Assembly: GCA_033064195.1 (NCBI GenBank)
Contig: JARBJD010000703.1
Location: 1-21,847, forward strand
Direction of reading: 5' to 3'
DNA length: 21,847 bases
DNA from: Blattamonas nauphoetae
Taxonomy: Eukaryota; Preaxostyla; Oxymonadida
Part shown: piece after piece, positions 8,326 through 18,067 of the stretch
Layout of the letters: the number at the start of each line of letters is the position of its first letter
Position numbering within the stretch: position 1 is the first letter of the stretch
The notes under the pieces: model-generated
The model's input: only the letters and a program-made list of their open reading frames with translations
The model's database searches: none
Told to the model about the DNA's origin: nothing
Made by a program: the position numbers and the translations under genes

Positions 8326-8653
8326 TCAAAGGGAAACTCTATTTGAGGCCGATGGTTGGCAGAGTGGATGGAATGGAAGAGACAATGCTCGGATGCGGAG
8401 AGAAGAGGAGCAACACATCATTCTATTGTTTCATGTTTCAAAAGTAGGCTTGTCTGACCGTCACTGACCGGTCAGTTTTATCGAAAAGTACGGACGGTCA
8501 CCGACCGGAGAAATATCGGAACCCATAATCGGAATTTACCATTTCTCCGAAGTGTTTTCAGGTGAAACAGTGAAATGAGTTATTGACATGATGTGTGATA
8601 GAAACCAGGAATCAGACACAGAAATGACTCTATTCGTGATAATTAAATCAGAT
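8326..8653. other. Gene-poor spacer with a 14-bp palindrome
   Basis: No convincing gene. It contains the perfect palindrome ACTGACCGGTCAGT (8463-8476), flanked by related inverted pieces (GACCGTC at 8457-8463, GACGGTC about 30 bp downstream). The left-running large gene could extend into 8653-8537 if a further intron (GTGTCT...CCAAG near 8700-8657) is used, because a 33-codon open frame follows. Confidence 0.45.
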
Positions 8654-11600
8654 TCAACAAGAAAGAACTTCCAAATACCTGTTCTTGGAGTTCAGAGAGA
8701 AAAGTAAAAGGTTGAATAATAGACACGTTGTTATGATCTCTTCTTCCTTCGGCTGTTCTGTCTTTTCTGTCTGCTGCACTTCAACAACCTCCTCCGTGGC
8801 TGCTTTCTTTATCCCACTTTTGATGTTGGGCACCCAGTCGATTCCGCACACCGTCATCTCGTCGTCTGTTTCAGAATCTGCCTCCATCCCCTTTTGTTTC
8901 CGGACTTTGTTGAATATGAGGTCGAACACGTCGAGCTTTCTCTTTTCGGGGCTTTGTCTGTCGATGGCTGGGGTTGTTCCTCGCTCTGATAATTGCGGCG
9001 ACGTCTCCGCTCGACATCAAAGATGATGCAGCCAGATGCATCGACGAAGGGAGGGAGACAAAGACTCGAGGAATGCCACAGAAGAGAGATTGGAATCGAT
9101 GGGGGTTGAAGATGGAGGTGAGGGCGAATGGTTTGACGGCGGTGAGTCGGAAGACAGCAGAGTGGTTGGAGAGGTGAACGAACAGTCTCGTCCAGAACAG
9201 CTTTGGCTGGCTTGACGTGAGGAATGGAGTGTTTCTGTGGTGGGGTGAGGTGTCGGCGGAACATCGCTGAACGACAGTGTCGATGAGATCGTTCAGGAAG
9301 GTCTGGAGGACAACCTGATGGACAGTCGACCTTTCGGTTTCGTGTGGCTCTTCGGCAGGTTTTATGTCTTTACTCGGCTACTCTTCCTTTCCTTTCTTTC
9401 CTTCGCGGGTGACTTGGACAGTTTTGCAGATGCTTTCGATTTCGGCTTCTCATATTCAGACGGAGCAGTCTCGACCTTTCGTCCAGCATCTGGCTGTTGT
9501 CTCTGCCTGTGAACTCCTCCTTGTGTTGGTGCCGCGGGAAGACAAGTCAGTGTAGGATGACCACCCAGATGAGGAGTTGGATGTCTTCCTTTTGATCATT
9601 TTGTGAAGTGACGCAGCATCGTCCACATCGACTCTGTCTCCTCCGCACTCCTCTTCACAATCGTCTTTGCGTTGTGAGGGCCTCGTCTGTTGGGCTTCTC
9701 AGACTTGATGCGATCGCGTTGGATCTGCTGAGAGAGAGCGGGCCGACTCGCGAGAAAAAGCGGAAGTGGAGTGGCTGGCGTGTCTGAGTTCTGAAAGGGA
9801 TCTGTCTACAGTATACTGCGGTTTGAATGCGTTGAGCTGGATGAGGAGATACTCGGACAGGGCGAGATGGTTGGAGGGATGGACGGAGCCTCCGCCGCTC
9901 CTCTTCCGACGTGGACAGCTCCTCCTCCTCTTTGAAGATCGAGTGCAGCTCGTTTCTCTGCCGACGCTCTCTCTTCCGTTTCTGGCGCTGGAGGACAGTC
10001 TGGTCGGGTTGAGCCGTTTGCACATGGAGGATGTTTGAGACGATGTCTTGTAGAACGATCGGGATGGGCTCCTTGACATCATCATCCTTATCAGACTCCC
10101 CCTGATCTTGTTGAAGATCTTCTGTTTGTTTTGGTGTAGAATCGGTTGTGTACTTGCTTTCTTACTCACCAGACTCGTCCAATTCCTCCGCGCGGAGCAA
10201 TTCGTCCAGTTTGCGCTGCCTGATGTCTTCCTCCCTCAACTTCATCGTCTTCGATGGCAAAGACTGACCGGACAAGCGGGAGGAGCGGGAGGTAATGATC
10301 TGATGCGGGCTCGATCTGTTTGGCGTAGAGCGACTTGAGGCCGGCTTTTGATAGTTTGGTGAGTTGTCGTGCTCTCCTCCTCGGCTTTGGTGTCTTCTCC
10401 TCCAGCGTGGTGGGGGAGAGGAATAAGGAGACGAGCGCGGAGGTATGTCCTTCGGAGTGTTGGAAGTGGTGTCCAGCTCCGGCGAGGCCTCCCTCCCCCT
10501 CTTTTCCAGCTCGGAGTCCACAATCGCTTTGAGGAGGAGTCCGTCAAAGCACTTTTGGATGGTTCTGGTCGCGACGAGTGACAAGTCCCGCTGTTTCTTG
10601 ATGGCCACTGTTTGGACAGTTGGCGCCATCAGAATCTCAGTCAGCATCTCCAAAGTGTCGCTGTTCTCTGTTTTCTGTTTGAGGTCGTTGAGTCTCCCCT
10701 TCCTTCGCAGCCTCTCTGCCCTCCTCCTCCCCCGCCGCCCCTCCTTTTGCTGTTTGTTGAAGCGGTTGTTCTCGTCGTCGCTACCTTCCTTCGGCTGAGT
10801 CTGTCGTGATTCTGGATTTGTTTCGAGTGCGGGTGGAGTGGATGTTCATACTCGCTGGCTTCCTTCCCCCAATCACAATCGCCTCCTTTGCTGTGAGCTC
10901 GCCTGGTGTGATGAGGAGATGCTGGGGATGTCTGTCGAAGAGCGTGCCAAGTTGCTGAAGGTGTCTCCTCACTCAGTTCCGCCACGTATTCCGTCTTTTC
11001 CTCTTCCTCCCCTTTCGCTTTCCTTGTCGAGATGTTTTCTTTGGTGCATTACAATGTTCTTGAAACAGCGTGCGCATGATGCATCTGATGTCCGCAGCAT
11101 AGTCGTCAGAGACGGCTGTTCCTTCGCGTCACATCCCTCGAACGAATGGGACGATAATGGCTGGCTCAGCAGTGTGTACGCGAAGTGGATGGCAGATCCA
11201 ACAAAGTCACGCTGTCGCTTCCAAAATCGACTGCGCTGAAGCAGATCAACCTCAGAAGCGACAGATGGAGGGGCGTGAAGCAGATCTCGGCGATTTTAGC
11301 CGCTGCGAGGCCGGTCTTGTTGGCGAAGATGAACTCTAATTCAGAAGCTTGATCCGGCTCGGAAAATTACTGGAATCGATTTCACCGTCGTGATTGGACG
11401 TCAACACGGCAAAATAACGGAGGTTTTCGTCCACAGCTGAGAAAATGAGCAAAGAGGAGGCAGACAAGTGACGCCAGTTGTGTATTGGTCACTGGGATGG
11501 TCTGACGGTTTGAAACAGAAGCGAATGATGATAAGCAGGTATGGATTGACATAATTCGCACAAGAAATCCATAATTCAGGAAAGGAGATCCATCATAGAG

Positions 11601-11966
11601 AGGTTCGTGGGACTCAACGAATTCTTGAATGGTGTCCGAACGCATACTCTTGAACATCGTGTTTTCGAATGATCTGTCCGATGAGGTTGGAAAGAAAGTC
11701 AGCGAATCTCGGACAACCCGGATGGACGACTCCGAAGTTCGGCGACAGATTGTTCATCCTCAGCATGGGAAGGATGATTCTCCAATTCAGTTACACATTT
11801 TCTGCAGAGATCTGTTGATTATCTGATTCTTCACACTCTTCAGGGGCGGGTTGATTGTCCGCGTCATCATCCTCGTCCCTTTCAGGGGCGGTTTGATTGT
11901 CTGATTCGAAGAATCGTTGGTGGATGGGAGTGTTTCAACAGGTGTGGGGAAAGTGTTAACCAGCAT
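8654..11966 (-). CDS. Large intron-rich gene; helical N-terminal half, Lys/Glu/Ser-rich C-terminal half, family unknown
   Basis: Runs leftward. Phase-consistent exons are: an acidic exon ending 11797 (contains TAPERDEDDDADNQPAPEE), 11758-11718, 11673-11507, 11436-11386, 11335-11180, 11121-11053, 10971-10852, 10811-10170, one beginning at 10121, 9314-8930 and 8904-8654. The 10812-10851 intron has the donor GTATGA, 10122-10169 has GTGAGTAAG, and 8905-8929 is only 25 nt. Text such as ENLRYFAVLTSNHD, ANKTGLAAAKIAEIC and QQLGTLFDRHPQHLLITPGE suggests an alpha-helical repeat fold, followed by a very charged region (ENNRFNKQQKEGRRGRRRAE, then EDIRQRKLDELLRAEELDES) and a hydrophobic, Phe-rich exon (LTAVKPFALTSIFNPHRFQS). 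The 9950-9320 part has two or three competing frames that I could not settle, and the start (ATG at 11966, or a join to the upstream gene) is uncertain. No family recognised. Confidence 0.5.
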
Positions 11967-11987
11967 AGTGAGCAATGAAACGGTTTC

Positions 11988-12416
11988 TTATTGTCGTAGT
12001 TCATTGGAAAATGGATTCGCGTCCAGATCATGAATATGTTTCGGTTTGATCCTCAACTCTCTTCGATTCAGCTTCTGTTCGTTCAATGTTTCCAGACTTT
12101 TCTTTCTTCTGCGGTCACCCACTCAAGACGACGATTGTGAAGCAATGATCAATCCGCCTGACACGACTGAACAATTGGTAATTGCAGTCTGTTCTTGTTC
12201 CAAGGACAAATCAAACAGTCTCATGAGGGATAAAGATTGAGTGTGTGTGTTTCGAACAATTTTGGGACTATCCTTATCGTTCTGACAATTGCTGTCTTGA
12301 AGCAATTCAACGGATGGTTGAGGTGGGTCATCAGAGATCTTTGCGTGTTGATATTGGCTTGTGGGCGTTACTCGCGAGCTGATTGTTGTTTGTGAGCGGG
12401 TAGGTGGAGTGGTCAT
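11988..12416 (-). CDS. 121-aa predicted protein, two exons, headed by the 265-bp repeat
   Basis: ATG 12416 opens MTTPPTRSQTTISSRVTPTS. The exon ends at 12165, and a 63-nt intron (12164-12102, GTGTCA...AAAG) removes an in-frame TGA and joins to exon 12101-11988, ending TAA. The first part is Ser/Thr/Pro-rich and probably disordered. The second is conserved-looking: KSLETLNEQKLNRRELRIKP, then KHIHDLDANPFSNELRQ. It could be the N-terminal part of the large gene immediately to the left, but no donor precedes the TAA in the right frame, so I keep it separate. The start lies 35 bp from copy B of the 265-bp repeat, in the same relative orientation as copy A has to its gene. Confidence 0.5.
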
Positions 12417-12450
12417 TGGCAAAACAAGGGTTGGAGCGGAAATTGTTGAA

Positions 12451-12719
12451 GATCAAGGTGAGACGTGTTTATGGTGTCTACGGTTGTACAGTGTGCGGAA
12501 AGGTAGTTCTAGGACAGATAATATCAGGATGGAGTAGTAGGTTCAACGATCCACGATTTCCGAATTATGGGCCTGATCCGAGGTCATAATTTTTTTATTC
12601 TACATCGAGTTCGACACTTTCCGCACGTTTTCAACCGGAAATTCGCAAAGATTCCTTCGATATACATCCAACCAGGTATATTGAACATGTTTTTGGAAGG
12701 TGGCTAGAAAACGTATCAT
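12451..12719 (-). repeat. 265-bp dispersed repeat, copy B (upstream of the 12416 gene)
   Basis: Inverted copy of 2088-2352. Shared features include the 10-bp inverted pair (GTGCGGAAAG 12493-12502, CTTTCCGCAC 12617-12626) and an identical core around GGACAGATAATATCAGGATG. Differences are scattered substitutions and one- or two-base length changes in A/T runs, so the copies have diverged for some time. Read in the direction of the adjacent gene, its order and orientation match copy A. On the plus strand it keeps an open frame with a CTVCGK Cys pair. Confidence 0.85.
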
Positions 12720-12833
12720 GCCCGCACATCGTCACACTCATGTCCTCCCTCCTCCTTCTTGATGTCGCATCACGAAGTTGAGCCGAAATGGGCAAGGGTG
12801 GACTTTCTGGGCCAAAAAACTCTAAGTAGTGCC

Positions 12834-12912
12834 AAAAAAGTTGTGCTCGGCGGGAGTCGAACCCCGAGCACAACAGTCGACAGAGGGGTTGGCTACCGCT
12901 AGGCCAAACGCG
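12834..12912 (-). ncRNA. tRNA-derived Pol III-like element (SINE head or degenerate tRNA)
   Basis: On the minus strand there is a good A box, TGGCCTAGCGG (12906-12896), a perfect B box, GGTTCGACTCC (12863-12853), 33 bp between them, and a T6 terminator (12839-12834), with a second T6 at 12819-12814. It does not fold as a normal tRNA: the 3' strand CGAGCAC has no partner at the 5' end and instead pairs locally, forming an 11-bp stem GTTGTGCTCGG/CCGAGCACAAC (12840-12850 with 12864-12874) around the B box. No anticodon stem is convincing. This suggests a tRNA-derived SINE-like unit or a decayed tRNA rather than a working tRNA. Confidence 0.55.
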
Positions 12913-12968
12913 CCGCACGTTCACTACCTAAAAATTGGTGTCTTAAAGGGAGAACTAGTGAGGAGCAA

Positions 12969-13012
12969 TTGTCCGGACAAGGTGAGGCGCTGTCCGTCCT
13001 CTGACAGCGCCT
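12969..13012. other. Palindrome and strong hairpin pair
   Basis: A perfect 12-bp palindrome TTGTCCGGACAA (12969-12980) is followed by a hairpin with a 10-bp perfect stem AGGCGCTGTC/GACAGCGCCT (12985-12994 with 13003-13012) and an 8-nt loop. The following CCTAATTAGGAGG is related to the centre of the hairpin at 17611-17644. Function unknown; it may belong to the 3' end of the Pol III-like element or to a separate small repeat. Confidence 0.7.
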
Positions 13013-13248
13013 AATTAGGAGGTCACCACTCGTAAGTCGCAACAATGGGCTTGATCAACCAATTCTTTCTGTACACGACTAAACCCAGGAATTAATAAAT
13101 TGATGACGAAAACAATAAGAGTGAAATAGGAAGGTTACATGTGGATGCGTGAATATGAGGAAGAAAAAGTAATTTAAGAGGATGAGGTGGGAAAGTGACG
13201 TTTTGGAGTGTGGATAGGCTGTGATGACCGTGCGAAGGGGCAGGAGGG
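13013..13248. other. Spacer between hairpin and minisatellite
   Basis: No convincing open frame. The last 40 bp (from about 13220) contain degenerate minisatellite-like text (ATGACCGTGCGAAGGGGCAG), suggesting decayed outer repeat units. Confidence 0.5.
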
Positions 13249-15309
13249 AATGAGTACACGAGGTGAGGGAGGGATGATCACACGAGGTGAGGGGAGGGGA
13301 TGATCACACGAGGTGAGGGGTGGGGATGATCACACGAGGTGAAGGGAGGGGATGATCACACGAGGTGAGGGGAGGGGATGATCACACGAGGTGAGGGGAG
13401 GGGAGGATCACACGAGGTGAAGGGAGGGATGATCACACGAGGTGAGGGGAGGGATGATCACACGAGGTGAGGGTGGAGATGATCACACGAGGTGAGGGGA
13501 GGGATGATCACACGAGGTGAGGGGAGGGATGATCACACGAGGTGAAGGGAGGGATGATCACACGAGGTGAGGGGGAGGGGATGATCACACGAGGTGAGGG
13601 GTGGAGATGATCACACGAGGTGAGGGGAGGGATGATCACACGAGGTGAGGCGAGGGGATGATCACACGAGGTGAAGGGAGGGAGGATCACACGAGGTGAG
13701 GGAGGGATGATCACACGAGGTGAGGGGTGGGGATGATCACACGAGGTGAAGGGAGGGATGATCACACGAGGTGAGGGGAGGGATGATCACACGAGGTGAG
13801 GGGAGGGATGATCACACGAGGTGAGGGGTGGGGATGATCACACGAGGTGAGGGGAGGGATGATCACACGAGGTGAGGGGTGGAGATGATCACACGAGGTG
13901 AGGGGTGGGATGATCACACGAGGTGAGGGAGGGATGATCACACGAGGTGAAGGGAGGGATGATCACACGAGGTGAGGGGAGGGATGATCACACGAGGTGA
14001 GGGAGGGGATGATCACACGAGGTGAAGGGAGGGATGATCACACGAGGTGAGGGGAGGGATGATCACACGAGGTGAGGGGTGGGGATGATCACACGAGGTG
14101 AGGGAGGGATGATCACACGAGGTGAGGGGAGGGATGATCACACGAGGTGAGGGAGGGATGATCACACGAGGTGAGGGGTGGAGATGATCACACGAGGTGA
14201 GGGGTGGGATGATCACACGAGGTGAGGGAGGGGATGATCACACGAGGTGAAGGGAGGGATGATCACACGAGGTGAGGGGAGGGGATGATCACACGAGGTG
14301 AGGGGAGGGGATGATCACACGAGGTGAAGGGGAGGGATGATCACACGAGGTGAGGGAGGGATGATCACACGAGGTGAGGGGAGGGATGATCACACGAGGT
14401 GAGGGGAGGGGATGATCACACGAGGTGAGGGAGGGATGATCACACGAGGTGAGGGGGAGGGGATGATCACACGAGGTGGGAGATGATCACGAGGTGAGGG
14501 GAGGGGATGATCACACGAGGTGAGGGAGGGGATGATCACACGAGGTGAGGGGAGGGATGATCACACGAGGTGAGGGAGGGATGATCACGAGGTGAGGGGT
14601 GGGGATGATCACACGAGGGTGAGGGGGAGGGATGATCACACGAGGTGAGGGGAGGGATGGACACACGAGGTGAGGGGATGATCACACGAGGTGAGGGGAG
14701 GGGATGATCACACGAGGTGAGGGGAGGGGATGATCACACGAGGTGAGGGGTGGAGATGATCACACGAGGTGAGGGGAGGGGATGATCACACGAGGTGAGG
14801 GAGGGGATGATCACACGAGGTGAAGGGAGGGATGATCACACGAGGTGAAGGGAGGATGATCACACGAGGTGAGGGAGGGATGATCACACGAGGTGAGGGA
14901 GGGATGATCACACGAGGTGAGGGGAGGGATGATCACACGAGGTGAGGGGAGGGATGATCACACGAGGTGAGGGGAGGGATGATCACACGAGGTGAGGGAG
15001 GGATGATCACACGAGGTGAGGGGAGGGATGATCACACGAGGTGAGGGGAGGGGATGATCACACGAGGTGAAGGGAGGGGATGATCACACGAGGTGAGGGG
15101 AGGGGATGATCACACGAGGTGAGGGGAGGGGATGATCACACGAGGTGAGGGGAGGGGATGATCACACGAGGTGAAGGGAGGGGATGATCACACGAGGTGA
15201 GGGGAGGGATGATCACACGAGGTGAGGGGAGGGATGATCACACGAGGTGAGGGGAGGGATGATCACACGAGGTGAGGGGAGGGATGATCACACGAGGTGA
15301 GGGGTGGGG
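13249..15309 (+). repeat. 2.06-kb G-rich minisatellite, 25-29 bp unit
   Basis: Tandem array of a unit TGATCACACGAGGTGA plus a G-rich spacer of the form GGGGAGGGGA or GGGTGGGGA. Length divided by period gives roughly 70-75 copies. Variants include GAAGG for GAGGG, a TGGAG spacer, loss of two bases (TGATCACGAGG) and one GGACACACG unit. The core contains the TGATCA palindrome. Purine strand asymmetry is extreme: I find no CT dinucleotide on the plus strand of the array, hence no AG on the minus strand. Mixed unit lengths break all frames, so open frames inside it (HLVIIPP-type repeats) are by-products. Runs of G4 and G3 make quadruplex formation plausible. Confidence 0.97.
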
Positions 15310-16954
15310 AACGATTCCATTGATTCTTCAGGCATTGACAGCAGGGATGTCAAATACCCCGCGCCTGTTGAAGGAGACGACAAATGTGCGGTTGGTCGGT
15401 CGGTGTTTTCGGATAGAGAGGAGACGACCAGATCCAAGAACGAGGGACGCATCGTCGATCGAGAGACCGGAGCAACTGACGGAGACATCAGAGTTCATCT
15501 CAGAGCAGGACGGTTGGGAGGAGTCGAGATGGTTGAGTGACGAAATGGCTGTCAGAGGAAGGAGCGTCCGAAGTTCACTCGATCTGTGAACAACGTCAAT
15601 GATCGAAATCGAACTGTCATCGTTCCCCAGAACAGACAATCATAAATGGGGAACATTCAGGATTTGAGATGATCGTACTCGACGAGACAGTCACGTTGGA
15701 GTTAGAGAGTTTTCCAGCCGATGTTCCCATCCATCCGCAATCAATTATCATCAATGATACCAAAATCGAGCAGTGTGTGAAGATAAATATGAAGTTTGTC
15801 CTTTCGTCATGGTGGTTGGCTTTGTTCTTCCCCGTCAGAGACTCATGATGATGAGTTTCGTCCACCGACTATATGTGACAGATTCTTGTTCGTTTTCCTC
15901 AAAGATTCAGCGTGGTAGATGAGACTAGGTACTGTTGCGCATGAAATTGATGGTTGTTTAAGTCGAGTACGCGTGGAAATCCGTCCTGATTGTTGCATTT
16001 TTCTGGGGTCGGCTCCTCATCGATTGCGAATCCGAACAGAATAATGGAGTGTTGACATAGTCGCACTTCACGGTTCGTTTCGGAGATTGATCAAGAAGAA
16101 GTTCATCATCCGCCAAATCCTTGGAAGCTGGTTTTGAATGAACCGATTACTCGTTCTGTAATTTGACGCATGAATAAGACCTGCTGAACACGACATGTCC
16201 CGCGTGCATGATAAGAGGATCCGTTCCGTGTCTCCGCTTTTCAAAAATATGCTGTGATGTTCAGAGACTCCTTCAGTTTGATCTCAAGGCGGTTCTCGAT
16301 TGTGAGTGAATTAGACATTGTGTCGAGTCTGAAGATGTGAACCTTTCCTTCAGATAATGAACTGACAATGAGAAAAGCAGAATTGTGGACAGTGTCGGGA
16401 ATGTGATGTCCTTGATCTTCTGCGTTTTGTTTGGAAGAAAAGAGGAGGCGTGTAATGAGACTAATCGATGAAGATGAGTGGAGAAAGAAAAAGATGCATA
16501 CTGATGTTGTTTGTGATCCAGATTTCTTCTATTTATGTCCATTTCTGATTGAGAAAGATCTTATCATCTATTACAGACAAATGAAGAGAAAGAGGTAGAG
16601 AAGAGTGAAACGATAATAAAATGAATACTGATATTGTTCATTTTCCATGTGTCAATTCAGTGTGACATCATCGAGAGTGAGGAGATGGGCAAAGTGTGAA
16701 TTGTGGAGATCTCCACAAGTTTGAAATTCAATGGAGACAGCAATGAGTGACAATTGGATAAAAGAAGTGTGGAATGGACAAGGGAATCTGAATTGCGATG
16801 TAATGGTCTCTGAGAGAAAATGTGAGTCGAAGTCACCATCCGATGGGGAGGACGATCCGACCTGTCCAGGACTGGACACGATTGTCCGTTTCCAAATGAT
16901 CATAAATGCCTCGTGAAGAAATTCAGACGACTCTTTTTCACCAAATGAGCTCAT
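15288..16954 (-). CDS. Beta-helix surface-type protein, intron-rich, 3' end in the minisatellite
   Basis: ATG 16954 opens MSSFGEKESSEFLHEAFM in an exon open to 16667 (ends ...SHFAHLLTLDD). Distal exons fit phase at every junction: 16419-16317, 16251-16181, 16127-16057, 16015-15926, 15868-15684, 15613-15429, 15364-15288. Introns are 41-70 nt. The text is typical of right-handed beta-helix repeats: SNSNVTVSSISIIDVV, LRTLLPLTAISSLNHLDSSQ, and DVSVSCSGLSIDDASLVLGS. I recall very similar wording in beta-helix proteins of oxymonads, where they form large secreted families. The last codons (PTPHLV, stop) come from the first minisatellite unit. How the first exon joins 16528-16502 and 16419 is unresolved; two splice choices are possible. 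No signal peptide is obvious at the proposed start. Confidence 0.6.
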
Positions 16955-17740
16955 GTCCAAGATCGGACAGGCCAGGACAATTCGGCAATTTATGGATTTT
17001 GTCCGAATTCTTAATACTCGTTTTGATTTTTGAAAGACAAAATCTGAACAAAATTAACATCTTGGATGAATTGGAGGAAAATTGAGTGTCAATCACGTCT
17101 ATTTAAGCCACAAGAAACACTTCTTTCCGACTTGACAGGGTCTCTGTCCGATGTCCGAGGAGAACGTGGTTTTGTCCGTCCGTTGCTCATCCCTAGGAGA
17201 ACTACCGGCAAAATGTAACTTCATCGGACCACTTTTTCACATTTTGACTTTCCGAATCTGATTTTCTCATTCCAATTTATGATGTTAAGCGGACGGACAA
17301 GATATCAAATCTTGAGGACAGAGGACAGAGGTCTTGTCCGATTCGGAAATCCAGCTTTTCACGCGTTCATTTCATCTGAATTCACCTTCTCTCTGCTCGT
17401 CAAACACTCTTTGTCTCTATTCTGTTCAGTACAATGCCAGTGGATGTCTCAAAAAGATGAATGGAAAGTGTCATTTTTGCTTTGCCTTTTTCTGACACTA
17501 TAGTGGAGTTTATCATTCAAGATTTGTTAATCCCCATCTAAAATTGTCGAGAAGGGCGTCAAAATGCGTAAAAACCGGTTTGGTGGCGAATCACGAGCTG
17601 GAGTGGTTCTGTCCTACTAACTCCTAATTAGGAGTTTATAGGACGATCGGCCCAAGAGAGGACAGGGTAGGACAAAATCGGACAATCACCTTATATTCAC
17701 ACTGTATCTTTCTCTCAATTAGTTCATCCACCTTCTGACC
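16955..17740. other. Intergenic region rich in GGACA/TGTCC motifs
   Basis: No convincing gene in about 790 bp. Short GGACA or TGTCC words, often as TCGGACA or TGTCCGA, recur in both orientations near 16955-17010, 17120-17190, 17285-17340, 17610-17690 and continue to 17790. They also appear in the first exon of the flanking beta-helix gene near 16850-16890. Spacing is irregular, so this is a dispersed motif cluster, not a tandem array. Confidence 0.6.
17611..17644. other. 34-bp near-perfect hairpin
   Basis: GTCCTA...TAGGAC flanks around a CTCCTAATTAGGAG centre: the two 17-bp halves pair at 15 of 17 positions. With essentially no loop this is a cruciform-type palindrome. The centre resembles CCTAATTAGGAGG at about 13010-13022. 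Confidence 0.8.
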
Positions 17741-18067
17741 TTATCTCAAAACAGGACAAATCGGACATGTCCTGTCCTGTCCTGTCCTATTGATCTGATC
17801 CTCTTCCCATCTCAACTTATTTCCGTCTTCCATTTTCTTCAGGATCGCTAATGACGTTTTTGAATTCACACCTCCATCTAATACTTCTATTGTCTGGTAC
17901 TGACTCATTTTATCTCCGTTGAAACAAAATTTGTGGAGATCGACGCGACTCGGCATTTCCCTCTTCTCCCCCGACAATGATGACAAACTCAGCTGATAGA
18001 TGCAACTCTCACAATACCAGTTTGTGTTTCCATTGTTTTTCTTCTTTTTCCGTTTACTTCTCTTCAT
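17741..18067 (-). CDS. Small basic protein with two Cys pairs, 108 aa
   Basis: Single open frame from ATG 18067 (MKRSKRKKKKNNGNTNWYCE) to TAA 17741. A strongly basic start is followed by WYCESC, a middle region with MPSRVDLHKFCFNGDKM and SKTSLAILKKMEDGNKLRWE, and a C-terminal RTCPICPVLR. The two CxxC pairs could bind one zinc ion, although the 80-residue spacing is unusual. The last Cys pair is encoded by the GGACA/TGTCC motif cluster, so it may be an accident of that repeat. No homologous family recognised. Introns may be hidden; the frame is also open upstream of the ATG. Confidence 0.4.
   Translation of the reverse strand: MKRSKRKKKKNNGNTNWYCESCIYQLSLSSLSGEKREMPSRVDLHKFCFNGDKMSQYQTIEVLDGGVNSKTSLAILKKMEDGNKLRWEEDQINRTGQDRTCPICPVLR

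Noticed and set aside
9318-9555. Plus-strand open frames with hydrophobic text
   Set aside because: They are reverse images of the Lys-rich and Phe-rich exons of the large minus-strand gene, which have better codon use and splice phase.
12834-12912. Functional tRNA-Asp or tRNA-Ser
   Set aside because: GTC and CGA triplets lie near the anticodon position, but neither has a paired anticodon stem and the acceptor stem does not form.
13508-14216. Open frames inside the minisatellite encoding HLVIIPP-type repeats
   Set aside because: They arise from units that happen to be a multiple of three and break wherever unit length changes; no start context or conserved frame.
13249-15309. CRISPR array
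   Set aside because: Units are contiguous 25-29 bp repeats whose spacers are themselves repetitive G-rich text; there are no unique spacers and the context is eukaryotic.
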